DNA of 64,000 nucleotides from Crossiella sp. SN42 (lineage in GTDB: Bacteria > Actinomycetota > Actinomycetes > Mycobacteriales > Pseudonocardiaceae): NCBI RefSeq assembly GCF_023897065.1, contig NZ_JAMHIV010000046.1, positions 1 to 64,000 of the forward strand, given 5' to 3'. Both the position numbers and the translations under genes were made by a program. The notes under the pieces are model-generated. The model ran no database searches. It saw nothing but the letters and a program-made list of their open reading frames with translations, and had not been told where the DNA came from. Within the stretch, counting starts at the first letter, position 1. The number at the start of each line of letters is the position of its first letter. Positions 45,687 through 53,736 of the stretch are shown here, piece by piece.

Positions 45687-46871
45687 GTGAAAACCGAGGA
45701 ACTGACCCGTTCGCCCTGGCTCGTGCTCACCGCGGTCGCGGTCGGCTCGGTGATGACCGGCGTGGACGGCACCGCGCTCACCATCGCCGGCCCGGACCTG
45801 GCCGCCGACCTCGGCGCCTCCCTGACCGGCCTGCAGTGGGTGGCCAACGCCTACCTGCTGGCCACCGCGCTCGCCCTGCTCCCGGCAGGCGCGCTGGCCG
45901 ACCGCTACGGGCGGCGCGCGGTGTTCCTGTGCGGGGTGGCCGGTTTCACCCTGACCTCGCTGGCCATCGCGCTGGCCGGACAGGTCTGGTTGGTGATCGC
46001 CCTGCGCGCGCTGCAAGGGGTGTTCAGCGCCATGCTGCAACCGGCCGCGCTCGCCTTGCTGCGGGCCAGCTTCCCGCCGCGCACGCTGGCGCCGGCGATC
46101 GGCGTGTGGAGCGCGGTGGCCGCGCTCGGCCTGGCCGCCGGACCGCTGCTCGGCGGCCTGCTGGTGGCCGCGGGCGGCTGGTCGGCGATCTTCTACGTCA
46201 ACCTGCCGGTCGGCCTGCTCGCCATCGCGCTCACCCTGCTCTTCGTCCAGGAGTCCCGCACGGACCAGGCACTGCGCCTCCGTCAGGTGCTGGACCTGGT
46301 GCGCCCCAGGCAGTTCCGGGCCGGGGTGGCGCTGGTCGCGGTCACCTTCGGCGCGCTGTTCGGCGTGCTGTTCCTGCTCACCCTGTACCTGCAGAACCTC
46401 AAGGCCCTCGACCCGGTGACCGCCGGGCTGTGGCTGGTCCCGGTCACCGGCGTGGTGGTGCTCAGCGCCCCGCTCGGCGGCGCGCTGACCCGCCGCCACG
46501 GCCCGGTCCCGCCCGCGGTCGCCGGTCTGCTGCTGGTCGCGGCCGGACTGTTCACCATGACCACGCTGGACGTGGCCTCCGGCGCCACCGCGGTCGCGCT
46601 GGCCACCGTGCCGCTGGGCCTCGGCGGCGGGCTGGCCCTGGTCGCCGCCACCGAGGCGATCCTGGCCGCCGCGCCGCCGGCGGAGGCCGGGCTGGCCTCG
46701 GCGGTGCAGCAGGTGGCCGGTCAACTCGGTGGGCTGGCGGGCATCGCGGTGCTCGGCTCGATCCTGGACGGGGGTCGCAGCTTCACCAGCGGCCTGCACA
46801 CCGCCGTGCTGGTGGCCGCGGCCGCCGTCACCGTGAGCGCGCCGCTCGCCGCACTGCTGCGACGTCACTGA
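45687..46871 (+). CDS. MFS transporter (drug/H+ antiporter type)
   Basis: 394 aa, GTG start behind GTGGGA. About twelve hydrophobic segments. The family motif QWVANAYLLATALALLPAGALADRYGRR is split here only for length: TM2 QWVANAYLL and loop GALADRYGRR are both present, with an N-terminal GVDGTALTIAGP. Probably a proton-coupled exporter. It is divergent from the esterase, 34 bp apart, and its last 44 nt overlap the convergent MmpL gene. Confidence 0.82.
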   Translation: MKTEELTRSPWLVLTAVAVGSVMTGVDGTALTIAGPDLAADLGASLTGLQWVANAYLLATALALLPAGALADRYGRRAVFLCGVAGFTLTSLAIALAGQVWLVIALRALQGVFSAMLQPAALALLRASFPPRTLAPAIGVWSAVAALGLAAGPLLGGLLVAAGGWSAIFYVNLPVGLLAIALTLLFVQESRTDQALRLRQVLDLVRPRQFRAGVALVAVTFGALFGVLFLLTLYLQNLKALDPVTAGLWLVPVTGVVVLSAPLGGALTRRHGPVPPAVAGLLLVAAGLFTMTTLDVASGATAVALATVPLGLGGGLALVAATEAILAAAPPAEAGLASAVQQVAGQLGGLAGIAVLGSILDGGRSFTSGLHTAVLVAAAAVTVSAPLAALLRRH

Positions 46872-48903
46872 GCACCGACACTTGCCGCGCGCGGGAAAGC
46901 TTGCTGGGCCACCAGATCGCCCGCCCCAGGTCCACCGCGAGCGCGGGCACCAGCAGCGAGCGCACCACCAGCGTGTCCAGCAGCACGCCGAAGGCCACCA
47001 GGAACGCGATCTGGGCCAGGAACAGGATCGGCAGCACCGCCAGCGCGGCGAAGGTCGCGGCCAGCACCACCCCGGCCGAGGTGATCACCCCGCCGGTCAC
47101 CGACAGCCCGACCAGGGTGCCAGCCTCGGTGCCCCGGCGGGCGGCCTCCTCGCGCACCCTGGTCATCAGGAAGATGTTGTAGTCGATGCCCAGCGCGACC
47201 AGGAACACGAAGGCGTACAACGGAACCCCGGGATCCGCGCCGGGGAAGTCGAAGACGTGGTTGAACACCAGCGCGGAGACGCCGAGGGTGGCCGCGAAGG
47301 ACAGCACCACGGTCAGCATCAGCAGCAGCGGGGCCAGCAGCGAGCGCAGCAGCAGCGCCAGCACCACCAGGATCACCAGCACCACCAACGGAATGATCAG
47401 CGCCCGGTCCCGCAACGCGGTGTCCTGCACGTCCAGCTGGGCCGCGGTCGGCCCGCCCACCACCGCATCCGCCCCCGGCACCCCGTGCACCGCGGTGCGC
47501 AGCGCCCGCACCGCCTCGATCGCCGCCTCACTGTCCGCCGCGTCCCGCAGGGTGGCGTTGATCTCCACCCGCCCGTCCACGACCTTCGGCAACGCCGCCA
47601 CCTCCGCCACCCCCGGCACATCCCGCGCCACCGCGACCACCCGCTCCGCGGTCTGCTCCGCGGTCACGATCACCGCGGGTGAGCCGCTGCCGCCGGGGAA
47701 GTGCCGACCCAGCGCCTGCTGCCCGGACACGGAGTCCACTGTGGACAGGAACACGTCGGTCTGGGCCACCCCGTCCGCCTTGAGCTGGGGCACGAACGCC
47801 ACCCCGAACAGCAGCACCGCGGTGGTCAGCACCCAGGTCCAGCGCGGCCTGGCGCCCACCAGCCTGGCCACCCTGCCCCAGATCCCGTCCTTGGCCGCGG
47901 CTGGCTTGCGCGGCCAGAAAGCACCGCGCCCCAGCAACATCAGCGCGGCGGGCAGGAAGGTCAGCGAGGCCAGCAGCGAGGTGCCGATGCCGATCGCGGC
48001 CACCGGCCCGAGCCCCTTGTTCGAGTTGAGGTCGCTGAACAGCAGGCACAGCATGCCCAGCACCACGGTCCCGGCGGAGGCGCAGATCGGTTCCAGCGAG
48101 GCCCGCCAGGCCCGCCGCATGGCCAGCCTCGGTCCTGCCTGCCGCAGCTCCTCCCGGTACCGCGCGACCAGCAGCAGCGCGTAGTCCGTGGACGCGCCGA
48201 AGACCAGGATGAACAGGATGCCCTGGCTCTGCCCGTTCAGCGTGAGCACCTCGTCCCTGGCCAGCCGGTAGACCACCGCCGCCGCGCCCAGCAGCGCCAG
48301 CCCGGCCGAGGCCAGCACCACCACCGGCAGCAGCGGACTCCGGTAGACCAGCACCAGGATCAGCGCCACCACCGCCGCGGTGACCCCGAGCAGCAGCCCG
48401 TCGATCCCGCCGAAGGTGGCCGCGAAGTCCCCGACGATCCCGGCCGGTCCGGTCACATGCGCGTGCAGCCCCTCGGGCAGGCCGTCCCCGACCTTCTCCC
48501 GCAACACCTTGACCGTCTCACCGGCCCGGAACCCGTCGCTGCCGTCCACCGGCACCAGCGCCTGCGCCGCCTTCCCGTCCGGCGCGGGCAGCACCGCCGA
48601 AGCCGGTCCTTTGAGGCCGTCCACAGTGGACGCCCGCCGCACCGCGCGCGCGATCGCGTCCTGATCGGACGGTGTCAGCCCGGAGCCGCGCTCGAAGACC
48701 AGCACCGCGGGCAGCACATCGGCCTCGGTGAACCGCTTCTGCTCGTCCGCGGCCCTGGTCGCCTCGGCGCTGGCAGGCAGGAAGGAGGCATTGTCATTGC
48801 GCTGCACCTGGGAGAGTTTCCCCAGGTCAGGCCACCCGATCGCGCCCACCACAAGCCAGGCGAGCAGGGCGAACGCGGGCAGCACAAGGCGAAGTCGGGA
48901 CAC
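46828..48903 (-). CDS. MmpL/RND-type lipid transporter
   Basis: 691 aa, GTG with SD AGGGGG. Two repeats, each with an N-terminal TM, a large outer loop and a five-TM bundle. Family motifs: FGASTDYALLLVARYREE in the first bundle and GIDYNIFLMTRVREE in the second, which carry the proton-relay Asp-Tyr pairs. MmpL proteins export lipids or siderophores. Its position beside the FAAL-PKS locus suggests export of that lipid. A 17-bp palindrome upstream may be its operator. Confidence 0.88.
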   Translation of the reverse strand: MSRLRLVLPAFALLAWLVVGAIGWPDLGKLSQVQRNDNASFLPASAEATRAADEQKRFTEADVLPAVLVFERGSGLTPSDQDAIARAVRRASTVDGLKGPASAVLPAPDGKAAQALVPVDGSDGFRAGETVKVLREKVGDGLPEGLHAHVTGPAGIVGDFAATFGGIDGLLLGVTAAVVALILVLVYRSPLLPVVVLASAGLALLGAAAVVYRLARDEVLTLNGQSQGILFILVFGASTDYALLLVARYREELRQAGPRLAMRRAWRASLEPICASAGTVVLGMLCLLFSDLNSNKGLGPVAAIGIGTSLLASLTFLPAALMLLGRGAFWPRKPAAAKDGIWGRVARLVGARPRWTWVLTTAVLLFGVAFVPQLKADGVAQTDVFLSTVDSVSGQQALGRHFPGGSGSPAVIVTAEQTAERVVAVARDVPGVAEVAALPKVVDGRVEINATLRDAADSEAAIEAVRALRTAVHGVPGADAVVGGPTAAQLDVQDTALRDRALIIPLVVLVILVVLALLLRSLLAPLLLMLTVVLSFAATLGVSALVFNHVFDFPGADPGVPLYAFVFLVALGIDYNIFLMTRVREEAARRGTEAGTLVGLSVTGGVITSAGVVLAATFAALAVLPILFLAQIAFLVAFGVLLDTLVVRSLLVPALAVDLGRAIWWPSKLSRARQVSVLSDVAAVRRAARSR

Positions 48904-48966
48904 CGGGAACCCCCTGGCGGCTGGGAGAGGAAACCCGATGATGCGCGCCGCTACCTACCAACAGAC

Positions 48967-48983
48967 CATCCGAAGGTCGGATG
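48967..48983. promoter_or_regulatory. 17-bp palindromic operator upstream of mmpL
   Basis: CATCCGA-AGG-TCGGATG: 7-bp perfect arms and a 3-nt spacer, 64 bp upstream of the MmpL start and inside its only promoter space (48904-49008). The form is typical of TetR-type operators, which often control mmpL genes. No TetR gene lies in this window. Confidence 0.6.
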
Positions 48984-49008
48984 ACCGCGGTGTCCTGTCA
49001 CACAGCCC

Positions 49009-49410
49009 TCAGGGCAGCGGGATCGGGTTCACCTGCCACCGGTTGTCCGCGTGCACCGTCGGCAGGTGCAGGGTGCCCCGGGCGCCGTCCGGCCGCAGGT
49101 AGCTCACGGTCAGCTGCATCCGGCCGCGCAGCAGTTCCGGGGTGGTGCTGATGTCGCGGACCCCGGCCTCGGCGAACCCGGACACGGTGGCCTGCGCGGC
49201 CTCCTCCGCCCCGTTGGGCAGCGAGACCAGCTCGGCCAGCCGTTCCGCGTCGGCCGCCCGCAGCGCGTCGGTCACGCCGGTGGCCAGCTCCTCCACCGAG
49301 GCCGCGCCCTTCTCCGGCTGGTTGGTGATCATGATGATCAGCGCGGTGATCCAGACCGCGGCGAAGAGCACGATCCAGGTGCGCAGGCTGCGTACTGCTT
49401 TCAGCAACAT
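49009..49410 (-). CDS. Small membrane-anchored protein downstream of corA
   Basis: 133 aa, ATG, 4 nt after corA. One N-terminal TM (about 10-29), then a soluble domain outside the membrane with alternating helix and strand, possibly NTF2-like (VEELATGVTDALRAADAERLAEL, LTVSYLRPDGARGTL, RWQVNPIPL). No function is assigned. Operon position ties it to CorA. Confidence 0.7.
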   Translation of the reverse strand: MLLKAVRSLRTWIVLFAAVWITALIIMITNQPEKGAASVEELATGVTDALRAADAERLAELVSLPNGAEEAAQATVSGFAEAGVRDISTTPELLRGRMQLTVSYLRPDGARGTLHLPTVHADNRWQVNPIPLP

Positions 49411-49414
49411 GGGT

Positions 49415-50497
49415 TCACAGCCACTGGTTGCGGCGGAAGATGCGGTACAGGACCAGGCAGGCCACCAGGATCACCGACAGGATGACCGGGTAGCCGTAGG
49501 TCCACTTCAGCTCCGGCATGACGTCGAAGTTCATGCCGTAGATCCCGGCGATCATCGTGGGCACCGAGATGATGGCCACCCAGGCGCTGATCTTGCGCAT
49601 GTCGTTGTTCTGCCGCAGCGTGATCTTGGCCAGCACCGCGTCGATCAGCGTGGTCAGCATCTCGTCGAAGGTGACGATCCGGTCGTGCACGGTGGTGAGA
49701 TGGTCGTCCACGTCCCGGAAGAAGGTGCGCACCTCATCCGGCACCAGCGGGATGTAGCCCTCGGCCAGCCGCCGCAGCGGGGTGGCCAGCGGGCCCACCG
49801 CCCGGCGCAGCTCCATGACCTCGCGCTTCATCAGGTAGATCTGCTCGGGGTCCACCGCGCTGCGCGGGTCGAAGACCTCCACCTCGAGGGTGTCGATGTC
49901 GTCCTCGACCGCGCTGGTCACGTCCAGGTAGGTGTCCACCACGTGGTCGGCGATGGCGTGCAGCACCGCGGCCGGACCGAGGGCGAGCTTCTCCTCGTCC
50001 TGCTCCAGCTCGGCGCGCAGCCCGGCCAGCGCCTGGTGCTTGCCGTGCCGGACCGTGATCACGAAGTTCCGGCCGACGAAGACCATCACCTCGCCGGTCT
50101 CCACGATCTCGTTCGCCGTGGTCGGCGACTCGTGTGCGACGTAGCGCACCGTCTTGAGCACCATGAACAGGCTGTCGTCGTAGCGCTCCAGCTTGGGTCG
50201 CTGGTGCGCGTGCACCGCGTCCTCCACCGCCAGCTCGTGCAGCCCGAAGGTCTCCGCGATGCTCTGGATCTGCTGCTCGTCCGGCTCGTGCAGGCCGATC
50301 CAGACGAAGCCGGAGCCGCGCTTGCGGACCTCCTCCACCGCGCCGGTGTGGGTCCAGCGCCCAGGCAGGCGCTTGCCGTCGACGTACACGCCGCAGTCCA
50401 CCACGTAGGCGGACAGCGGCACCGGGATCTGCTGCGGCATGGCACTTCCGTTACGAGGAGCACGGCCGCGCAGGCCGAGCGTGGGCAGAACGGACAT
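49415..50497 (-). CDS. corA: CorA family magnesium/cobalt channel
   Basis: 360 aa, ATG with SD GGAG; a second ATG at 50440 is possible. Large cytosolic N-terminal domain, long stalk helix and two C-terminal TMs separated by the signature GMN in IYGMNFDVMPELKW. The basic C-terminus RRNQWL is typical. It mediates passive Mg2+ uptake as a pentamer. It is first in an operon with the 133-aa membrane protein and is preceded by a 297-bp region that encodes a short leader peptide. Confidence 0.92.
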   Translation of the reverse strand: MSVLPTLGLRGRAPRNGSAMPQQIPVPLSAYVVDCGVYVDGKRLPGRWTHTGAVEEVRKRGSGFVWIGLHEPDEQQIQSIAETFGLHELAVEDAVHAHQRPKLERYDDSLFMVLKTVRYVAHESPTTANEIVETGEVMVFVGRNFVITVRHGKHQALAGLRAELEQDEEKLALGPAAVLHAIADHVVDTYLDVTSAVEDDIDTLEVEVFDPRSAVDPEQIYLMKREVMELRRAVGPLATPLRRLAEGYIPLVPDEVRTFFRDVDDHLTTVHDRIVTFDEMLTTLIDAVLAKITLRQNNDMRKISAWVAIISVPTMIAGIYGMNFDVMPELKWTYGYPVILSVILVACLVLYRIFRRNQWL

Positions 50498-50584
50498 GGA
50501 AGGCTCCAGTCGAACGCGACGCGAACACGGGTGTGCCGCCAGAACCTGGCTGGGGCTCCGGCGCGATAGCGCGTCCCGACCGGT

Positions 50585-50668
50585 CGATGGGTCCTACCTC
50601 GTTGTAGCGAGCCCACCGGCGAGGACGCGGTCGGTACTGGGAGGGTTGCTGTCTGTACCCATCGCGTC
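50585..50668 (-). promoter_or_regulatory. Alternative hairpins in the corA leader
   Basis: Read on the minus strand, CGATGGGT around the leader-peptide start (50657-50664) can pair perfectly with ACCCATCG just after its stop (50585-50592). Alternatively GACGCG and GGTAC in the same start region pair with GTACC and CGCGTC inside the peptide gene (50624-50640). The two structures exclude each other, as in attenuators. The rest of the gap from 50498 to 50794 shows a small GCCAG/CTGGC hairpin nearer corA and no other gene. Confidence 0.5.
50594..50662 (-). CDS. 22-residue leader peptide upstream of corA
   Basis: ATG to TAG, starting MGTDSNPPSTDRVLAGG, with an ideal SD AGGAGG 9 nt upstream and the same AGGAGGTGA string as the leader at 32527. 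The Pro-Pro-Ser codons (CCT CCC AGT) match those of the other leader (CCT CCT AGT) and can pair with the SD. It ends 96 nt before corA. CorA of Salmonella also has a leader peptide (corL), so a regulatory role is plausible. Confidence 0.55.
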   Translation of the reverse strand: MGTDSNPPSTDRVLAGGLATTR

Positions 50669-50794
50669 TCACCTCCTCGGGGCCATGGCCGGAACGGTGG
50701 ATTCGCTCACAGACCGGTTGTCGAGACTACCCGTACCCGGGCAAGACTGTCCTCCCCGGTCATGGTCGATCGGCCACCACCTTTGGGAGGCAGC

Positions 50795-51298
50795 GTGCAG
50801 TTCGGGCGGTACTTCGAGGAGTTCGAGGTCGGCGCGGTGTACAAGCACTGGCCGGGAAAGACGGTCACCGAGTACGACGACCACCTGTTCTGCCTGCTCA
50901 CCATGAACCACCACCCCCTGCACATGGACGCGCACTACGCGGGGGAGACCACCGACTTCGGCAAGAACGTGGTGGTCGGCAACTACATCTACTCGCTGCT
51001 GCTGGGCATGTCAGTGGCGGATGTCTCCGGCAAGGCCATCGCCAACCTGGAGGTGGAGTCGCTGCGGCACGTCAAGCCGACCTTCCACGGCGACACCATC
51101 TACGGCGAGACCGAGGTCCTGGACAAGACCGAGTCCAAGTCCAAGGACGACCGCGGCGTGGTCTACGTGGAGACCAAGGGCTACAAGCAGGACGGCACCG
51201 TGGTCTGCGTGTTCCGGCGCAAGGTGATGGTGCCCAAGCGCTCCTACGGCGAGGCGCGCGGCGGCGAGCAGCCCGGCCGCCCCGAGCCGAAGGCCTGA
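50795..51298 (+). CDS. MaoC-like (R)-hydratase/dehydratase
   Basis: 167 aa from GTG 50795 behind GGGAGG (4-nt spacing); an ATG further up adds residues without an SD. Hot-dog fold with a MaoC-type catalytic segment around HPLHMDAHYAGETTDFGKNVVVGNYIYSLL (Asp/His in MDAHYA) and the later LRHVKPTFHGDTIYGETEV. It probably hydrates an enoyl-CoA. In other actinomycetes such proteins accompany CitE-type lyases; here the CitE-like gene is 46 kb away. Five nt separate it from the DUF2332 gene. Confidence 0.85.
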   Translation: MQFGRYFEEFEVGAVYKHWPGKTVTEYDDHLFCLLTMNHHPLHMDAHYAGETTDFGKNVVVGNYIYSLLLGMSVADVSGKAIANLEVESLRHVKPTFHGDTIYGETEVLDKTESKSKDDRGVVYVETKGYKQDGTVVCVFRRKVMVPKRSYGEARGGEQPGRPEPKA

Positions 51299-51303
51299 GC
51301 GCG

Positions 51304-52395
51304 GTGAGCGCGCCTGCCGCCGAGAGGCTGCGCGAGTTCGCCGCCGCCCAGGCCGCGGCCTCCCCGCTGTACGAGTGCCTGAGCGCCGGTGCGGCCGGGG
51401 ACGCCGAGGTGAGCGCCCTGGTCGGGGACGCCTCGCCGGAGCTGTTCCTGGCCGCGGCCCAGCGGGTGCTCTTCCGCGAGCCCTGGCACCCGCTGACCCG
51501 CTACTACTCCTCCCTGGGCGGCGCGGACGGCCCGGACGGCGAGCTGTGGCCGCTGTTCCGCGCCTTCGTGCTGGAGCGGGCCGAGGCGATCCGCCCGTTC
51601 CTGGCCGAGCGCTCGGTCCGGGAGGAGCTGGTCCGCCCGGCCGCGCTGCTCTACCCGGGCCTGGCCGTGGTGGCCAAGGAGGCGGGCAAGGCCCCGATCG
51701 GCCTGCTGGAGGCCGGCGCGGGGGCCGGGTTCCGGCTGGTGCCGGACCGCTACGGCTTCCGCTACGCGGTGGCCGGCGGCGGCCCGGACATCAGCCGGGG
51801 CAAGAAGACCGCCCGGCTGGTGCTGGACTGCCAGGTCACCGAGACGGCGGCCAAGCCGGCCGACGGCTTCGGCAAGCAGGCCAAGCTGCCCGCCATCGCG
51901 GCCAGGATCGGTCTGGACGCCGATCCGGTGGACGTGGCCGACGAGGACGAGCTGACCTGGCTGGAGGCCTGCGTCTGGCCGGACCAGCCGCGCAGGCTCC
52001 GGCTGCTCCGGCTGGCCGCGGACGAGGTGGTCGCGGCCAAACCGCCGTTGCTGCGGGCCGACCCGGTCACCGGACTGGCGGAGGCGGCGGCCCGGATTCC
52101 GGCCGAGCACCCGCTGGTGGTGACCAGCTGCGGGCTGCTGGACGGCCGCCCGGCCGAGTTCGCGGCGGCCTGGCTGGACGCCTTGCGCACGCTCGCGAGT
52201 CATCGTCCACTGTGGTGGGTCAGCCAAGAGGGTTACCAGGCGTTTCCCGGCGAACCGCGCGACGGGGCGGCTCACCTGGCCGAGGCTGACCGAGTGCTGA
52301 GCGTGATCAACTGGACCGGCGGCGAGCCCCGGGTGCGCAGGCTGGCTACCGCCGATCGGCTGACCCGGGGACTCACCTGGCTCGGTCCGAACTAG
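51304..52395 (+). CDS. DUF2332 family protein (second copy)
   Basis: 363 aa, GTG. It shares layout with the copy at 31374 ([37 protein letters not shown]). It is probably cotranscribed with the MaoC gene. Function unknown. Its TAG lies in a CTAG shared with the convergent NUDIX gene. Confidence 0.8.
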   Translation: MSAPAAERLREFAAAQAAASPLYECLSAGAAGDAEVSALVGDASPELFLAAAQRVLFREPWHPLTRYYSSLGGADGPDGELWPLFRAFVLERAEAIRPFLAERSVREELVRPAALLYPGLAVVAKEAGKAPIGLLEAGAGAGFRLVPDRYGFRYAVAGGGPDISRGKKTARLVLDCQVTETAAKPADGFGKQAKLPAIAARIGLDADPVDVADEDELTWLEACVWPDQPRRLRLLRLAADEVVAAKPPLLRADPVTGLAEAAARIPAEHPLVVTSCGLLDGRPAEFAAAWLDALRTLASHRPLWWVSQEGYQAFPGEPRDGAAHLAEADRVLSVINWTGGEPRVRRLATADRLTRGLTWLGPN

Positions 52396-52874
52396 GCCGG
52401 CCCGGTCCCGGCCACGGCTCCGGCGGGGAGCGCTCCCCACCCGGCGAGCGCCTCCGCCAAACCGGGCGAAAGGGACCCTGCGCTGTGCAGTGCGTCGAAC
52501 ATCACACCGTCCATCCAGGCCACCGCGGAGGCGTCGTCACCAGGCCGGATGAGGCCGGGATCGGCGCGGACGGAGTAGTCGTGGATCTCGTAGATACCCG
52601 CCGGTGAGGGCCGGTCTACCGAACCGATCCAGCGATCGATCGTGCCGGTCAGACCGGTCTCCTCGGACAACTCCCTGATCACGGCCCTGTGATCATCTTC
52701 GCCGGGGTCCACCCGGCCGCCGGGGATGGACCAGCAACCGGCCGAAGGGGGCCGGCCGCGGCGTATCAACAGAATGCGGCCGAACGGGTCGAAGACGACT
52801 GCGCCGACACAGCGGACGCGCTGGTCCTGGGCCTCCGGCATGACCACGGAGAGTAGTTCACCTGGGAAGGCCAC
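52392..52874 (-). CDS. NUDIX hydrolase
   Basis: 160 aa, GTG 52874 (an ATG at 52841 is possible; neither has a strong SD). Complete Nudix box [24 protein letters not shown] split as GGRVDPGE, then RELSEETG. It hydrolyses a nucleoside diphosphate linked to another moiety; the substrate is unknown. Confidence 0.88.
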   Translation of the reverse strand: MAFPGELLSVVMPEAQDQRVRCVGAVVFDPFGRILLIRRGRPPSAGCWSIPGGRVDPGEDDHRAVIRELSEETGLTGTIDRWIGSVDRPSPAGIYEIHDYSVRADPGLIRPGDDASAVAWMDGVMFDALHSAGSLSPGLAEALAGWGALPAGAVAGTGPA

Positions 52875-52981
52875 GTGATCCGCTGCCCCAAGTGCGGTAC
52901 AAATCTGCCATAGCGCGGCGGAGTGCGGTACAACGGTTCCGCAGGCGCCAACAAGGCCGTTAGCGGACGGGGTTGGTTTAC

Positions 52982-53143
52982 ATGAACTTGAAGAAGATCC
53001 TGATCTTCGCAGGTGTTGCTCTGGTTCTCTTCTTGCTCGTCACACAGCCAACACAGGCAGCCGACGGCGTCACCGGCATCCTCGGCACGCTTCGTGGCGC
53101 GGCTGAGTCGATCATCACCTTCGTCCGGTCGCTGTTCAACTAG
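52982..53143 (+). CDS. 53-aa small secreted or membrane protein
   Basis: ATG to [26 protein letters not shown] is a short basic end and a single hydrophobic segment, followed by [18 protein letters not shown] and an amphipathic tail ending VRSLFN. It looks like a signal anchor with a small amphipathic domain. It lies 19 nt before the PH-domain gene on the same strand, so it is likely cotranscribed. Function unknown. Confidence 0.6.
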   Translation: MNLKKILIFAGVALVLFLLVTQPTQAADGVTGILGTLRGAAESIITFVRSLFN

Positions 53144-53162
53144 CGGCCGGAGGTAGCCACAC

Positions 53163-53723
53163 GTGTTCTCGCCTCGTGACTCCGACGAGTACCTGCTCGA
53201 CACCGAGCGACGCGTCATCCGCGTGCGCCGGCACTGGGCCAGTCTGCTCTGGGATATCTTCGAGGCGATGGCGCTGCTCGCCGGAGCAGTGATGATCTCC
53301 TACCTGCTGCCACCGGATGCCTGGATCATCCAGAACCTCCTGTGGTACGCGGCGCTGGTCATCCTGCTCCGGTTCGCCTACATCGTCATCGACTGGTGGG
53401 TCGAGCGGCTGGTCATCACGGACAAGCGCTTCATGATCACCAGCGGCGTGTTCACCACCAAGGTGGCCATGATGCCGGTGACCAAGGTGACCGACCTGAC
53501 CTTCGAGCGGACCATGACCGGGCGCATGCTCGGCTACGGCACGATCGTGGTCGAGTCGGCCGGTCAGATCCAGGCGCTCAACAAGATCGAGTACCTGCCG
53601 AAGCCGGAGCAGATCAACGACGCCATCTCCGAGCTGGTGTTCGGTGACAAGAAGGCCCAGGCCGAGCGCTTCACCATGATGAAGGCGAAGAAGCAAACGG
53701 CCGGTAAGAAGATCATCGGCTGA
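53163..53723 (+). CDS. Bacterial PH-domain (bPH2/DUF304) membrane protein
   Basis: 186 aa, GTG. Two hydrophobic segments at about 34-53 and 61-77, then the bPH2 barrel (WWVERLVITDKRFMITSGVFTTKVAMMPVTKVTDL, GYGTIVVESAGQIQALNKIEYL). A basic Lys-rich tail follows. Members often act at the membrane without known enzymatic role. Confidence 0.85.
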   Translation: MFSPRDSDEYLLDTERRVIRVRRHWASLLWDIFEAMALLAGAVMISYLLPPDAWIIQNLLWYAALVILLRFAYIVIDWWVERLVITDKRFMITSGVFTTKVAMMPVTKVTDLTFERTMTGRMLGYGTIVVESAGQIQALNKIEYLPKPEQINDAISELVFGDKKAQAERFTMMKAKKQTAGKKIIG

Positions 53724-53736
53724 GTAGTCCACACTC

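Noticed and set aside
50498-50794. M-box (ykoK) Mg2+ riboswitch before corA
   Set aside because: A fragment (CGAGGTAGGACC) loosely recalls the M-box, but the conserved core helices and loops are not found; a short leader ORF explains the region better.
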